This document shows positions 11,531-13,013 of a stretch of 13,013 nucleotides of DNA, piece by piece. Under the pieces are notes generated by a model. It did no database searches. It saw only the letters and a program-made list of their open reading frames with translations, and was not told the DNA's origin. The translations under genes were made by a program, and so were the position numbers. Numbering within the stretch: position 1 is the stretch's first letter; the number at the start of each line of letters is the position of its first letter. Source of the DNA: a bacterium (lineage in GTDB: Bacteria; JAJVIF01; JAGGVT01); NCBI GenBank assembly GCA_021157815.1, contig JAGGVT010000215.1, positions 1 to 13,013 of the forward strand. The letters are read 5' to 3'.

Positions 11531-12313
11531 TTACGACTTCAATCTCTGCGCAATCTCCTTCGCCGCCTTCACGCCGGAGAGAATCATGCCGCCGAAAACA
11601 GGGCCCATTCTTGGAGCGCCGAATATCGCGTTTGCAGCCATTCCAACCGCCCAGACGTTCGGGAAGAACTCCTTCGTATTTTCAATTACGGTTATCTCAC
11701 CGCTGGATGCGTCCATGGAACCCTCTCCGACAACTCCACCTGTAGCGGTATTCAGTTTAAATCCCGATTTCTTTTCAATCAGGCGAGCGATTTCACACGG
11801 ATGCCCTGACGCTTCCACGAGCACTTTCGCGTACATTGTAATCGGGTCAACATGCAGTCCCGCCATTTCAACAGGCGACCAGTTCAGCACAAGTCCGGCA
11901 ATCGATTTGCCGCCAATCGCGACATCCTCCGCGATCATCAGATTGAAAATCCTGGTTCCCGCGAGTGTCGCTTTTGATGCGATTGTTGTTACAGCGACAA
12001 CTGCGTCAGCGGTGTAGTAGCCGGGTTCATCGAATTCGACATACGGAATCCCCAGCTCATCCAGAACCCAAAGGCAGTCATTGCCCACAACGATTTCGTT
12101 CATCATGATTCCCCCTCCCCACATTCCACCGCCGATGGACAGATTTCGCTCGAACATGCTGACCTTGAAACCCTCTTTCGCAAGGTAATAGGCGCAGATT
12201 AATCCCGCCGGTCCCGTGCCGACAATGGCGACATCGCTTTCGAGACAGTCATTCAGTTTCTCGGTGAATCGTTTGAGAATCGCGCGGCTGATTGTTACAT
12301 CATTCCATTTCAT
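11531..12313 (-). CDS. thi4: Thi4 thiamine thiazole synthase, His-type (sulfide-dependent)
   Basis: Makes the thiazole precursor of thiamine (ADP-thiazole) from NAD and glycine with a sulfur source. The 260-residue length is typical. An FAD/NAD-type Rossmann motif occupies 32-37 (GTGPAG), followed by MFERN (acidic E55 at the end of strand 2), GGGMWGGGIM (about 61-70) and the C-terminal AVGMAANAIFGAPRMGPVFGGMILSG signature. In NWSPVEMAGLHVDP, His154 stands where eukaryotic Thi4 has the sulfur-donating Cys. Archaeal Thi4 with His is known to use free sulfide catalytically, so the same is inferred here. I start at the ATG at 12313, which has GGGAGA (12322-12327) 8 nt upstream; the more upstream ATG at 12340 lacks one. 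No other thiamine gene is adjacent, and I found no TPP riboswitch. Confidence 0.93.
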   Translation of the reverse strand: MKWNDVTISRAILKRFTEKLNDCLESDVAIVGTGPAGLICAYYLAKEGFKVSMFERNLSIGGGMWGGGIMMNEIVVGNDCLWVLDELGIPYVEFDEPGYYTADAVVAVTTIASKATLAGTRIFNLMIAEDVAIGGKSIAGLVLNWSPVEMAGLHVDPITMYAKVLVEASGHPCEIARLIEKKSGFKLNTATGGVVGEGSMDASSGEITVIENTKEFFPNVWAVGMAANAIFGAPRMGPVFGGMILSGVKAAKEIAQRLKS

Positions 12314-12347
12314 ATTGAAAATCTCCCGTCGTTTTAACAAAGGTTCA

Positions 12348-12375
12348 AGGAACGAAAAAACAGGATTGCGTTCCT
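12348..12375 (-). other. Leader hairpin upstream of thi4
   Basis: AGGAACG (12348-12354) and CGTTCCT (12369-12375) form a 7-bp stem with a 14-nt loop in the predicted thi4 leader. It does not show the conserved TPP-riboswitch sequences. It could be structural or regulatory. Confidence 0.35.
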
Positions 12376-12390
12376 CGTTTAGAGCATGAA

Positions 12391-12419
12391 ATCACAACAC
12401 AATTGGCCGGGTTTGTCAA
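12391..12419 (-). promoter_or_regulatory. Candidate sigma-70 promoter of thi4
   Basis: The minus strand reads TTGACA (12419-12414), a 17-nt spacer and TGTGAT (12396-12391): a perfect -35 at optimal spacing and a 4/6 -10. Transcription would start near 12384, giving a leader of about 70 nt. The promoter lies 16 nt from the REP-like element at 12436-12580. Confidence 0.5.
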
Positions 12420-12435
12420 TAATGGCTGGCAACCT

Positions 12436-12580
12436 GAATTTAATTGGGTCAGACACTTTTTTTGTAATAATGCATATTCTGCTGATAATCATGCGTTTGC
12501 GCCGCTAATTTGCCGTCTTAAAAGTTGGCTAATCAGCATCAATACGGGTTAAATAAAAGGTGTCTGACCCAATTAAATTC
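12436..12580. repeat. REP-like element with 21-bp perfect inverted repeats (GGGTCAGACAC core)
   Basis: The arms at 12436-12456 and 12560-12580 are exact inverted 21-mers containing AATTGGGTCAGACAC, each followed inward by a T-run or its complement. The interior of about 100 nt has no gene. The GGGTCAGACAC motif is familiar from repeats near REP-associated tyrosine transposases, but none is present. The right arm ends one base before the HAD gene's stop codon, so it would lie in the 3' end of that transcript. Confidence 0.7.
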
Positions 12581-12581
12581 C

Positions 12582-13013
12582 CTATTCCAATATTTCCAGC
12601 GCCGATTTTAAATTCACATCCCCGCCAACAATGAACCACTGCATACCGGCTTTTTTGGGGCCTTCGGCGTCGAATCGGGGGCGGTCGCCGATGTATAGTG
12701 CCTCATCGGGTTTCAGGCTGAGAGCGTTTAACGCCTTTTGGAATATTTTCGGGTTCGGTTTGGAGCAGCGTTCATCCGATGATGTCAGCACGATTTCGAA
12801 ATAATCCTCAATGCCAACCTTGCGCATCAGCTTGCGTATCTGCACCTCATTATACGCCGTGTTCGAGATAAGCCCGATTCTGTAATCGTTGTCTCTGAGG
12901 TGGTTGAGCAATTCGAGAGCGCCGTCAAATATGGCGGTGTCGTTATATTCACATTCGAAAATCGCTTTTGAATATTCCGGCGCGATTCGGCTGGCTTGTT
13001 CCTCGCTTAAGCC
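12582..13013 (-). CDS. HAD-superfamily hydrolase, 5' end beyond the window
   Basis: Probable phosphatase of the HAD (haloacid dehalogenase-like) superfamily. The frame is open to the window edge, so 143 C-terminal residues are visible and the start codon and nucleophile motif I (DxDxT/V) are outside. Visible in order: the cap/core junction AIFDGALELLNHLRDN, motif II in IGLISNT, motif III lysine in SSDERCSKPNPKIF, and motif IV in LYIGDRPRFDAEGPKKAGM with the Mg-binding Asp pair. The SKPNPKIF context is typical of the phosphoglycolate phosphatase/pyrophosphatase-like branch; the substrate cannot be told. The gene ends in TAG at the edge of the REP-like element. Confidence 0.88.
   Translation of the reverse strand, partial: GLSEEQASRIAPEYSKAIFECEYNDTAIFDGALELLNHLRDNDYRIGLISNTAYNEVQIRKLMRKVGIEDYFEIVLTSSDERCSKPNPKIFQKALNALSLKPDEALYIGDRPRFDAEGPKKAGMQWFIVGGDVNLKSALEILE

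Noticed and set aside
12341-12420. TPP riboswitch upstream of thi4
   Set aside because: A CCTTGAACC stretch is reminiscent of it, but the CUGAGA and downstream GAU...GGA elements are missing and the leader is too short.

Overview
The window looks like chromosome from an uncultured, moderately AT-rich bacterium with an outer membrane. It carries two lipoprotein signal peptides, a secreted beta-propeller, an ECF sigma factor with a membrane-bound partner, and MntP. The phylum cannot be fixed from this sequence. The archaeal-type (His-containing) Thi4 and the many small structured repeats fit an environmental candidate-phylum genome, but that is inference.

Layout. 1-311: a copy of a structured hairpin repeat, then spacer. 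312-1508 (+): exported aspartic protease with two retropepsin-like halves and a C-terminal PDZ domain. 1791-3035 (-): membrane-anchored TPR-like protein. 3332-3808 (-): small lipoprotein. 4092-4271 (+): 59-residue protein with an Hfq/LSm-like pattern. 4329-4457 (-): probable 3' remnant of a lost gene, followed by a terminator. 4468-8986 (-): apparent operon, more AT-rich to the eye than its flanks, encoding a large lipoprotein with Ig-like modules and a C-terminal caspase-like (HG...C) domain, plus a secreted beta-propeller protein. 9181-9741 (-): manganese exporter MntP. 9887-11184 (+): ECF sigma factor and probable anti-sigma factor. 11283-11499: a 217-bp element with perfect 29-bp terminal inverted repeats, lying between convergent genes. 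11531-12313 (-): Thi4 thiazole synthase. 12436-12580: REP-like inverted-repeat element. 12582-13013 (-): HAD phosphatase, cut by the window end.

The most unusual point is in the large lipoprotein gene. Two open frames (8384-8986 and 5582-8359) lie in the same reading frame. Only one TAG codon (8384-8386) separates them, and no other stop occurs in 1,135 codons. The TAG falls inside a single Ig-like domain, and the downstream part has no signal peptide and no Shine-Dalgarno. The intact gene therefore encoded, or still encodes by readthrough, one surface protein of about 1,134 residues.

The second notable signal is a family of hairpin repeats (1-47, 11346-11387, 11403-11444). Their flanks are constant while the stems change by compensatory substitutions, and an A.G mismatch keeps the same position. 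Two copies sit head-to-head inside the element at 11283-11499, whose terminal repeats are themselves terminator-like hairpins that appear to end both neighbouring genes.
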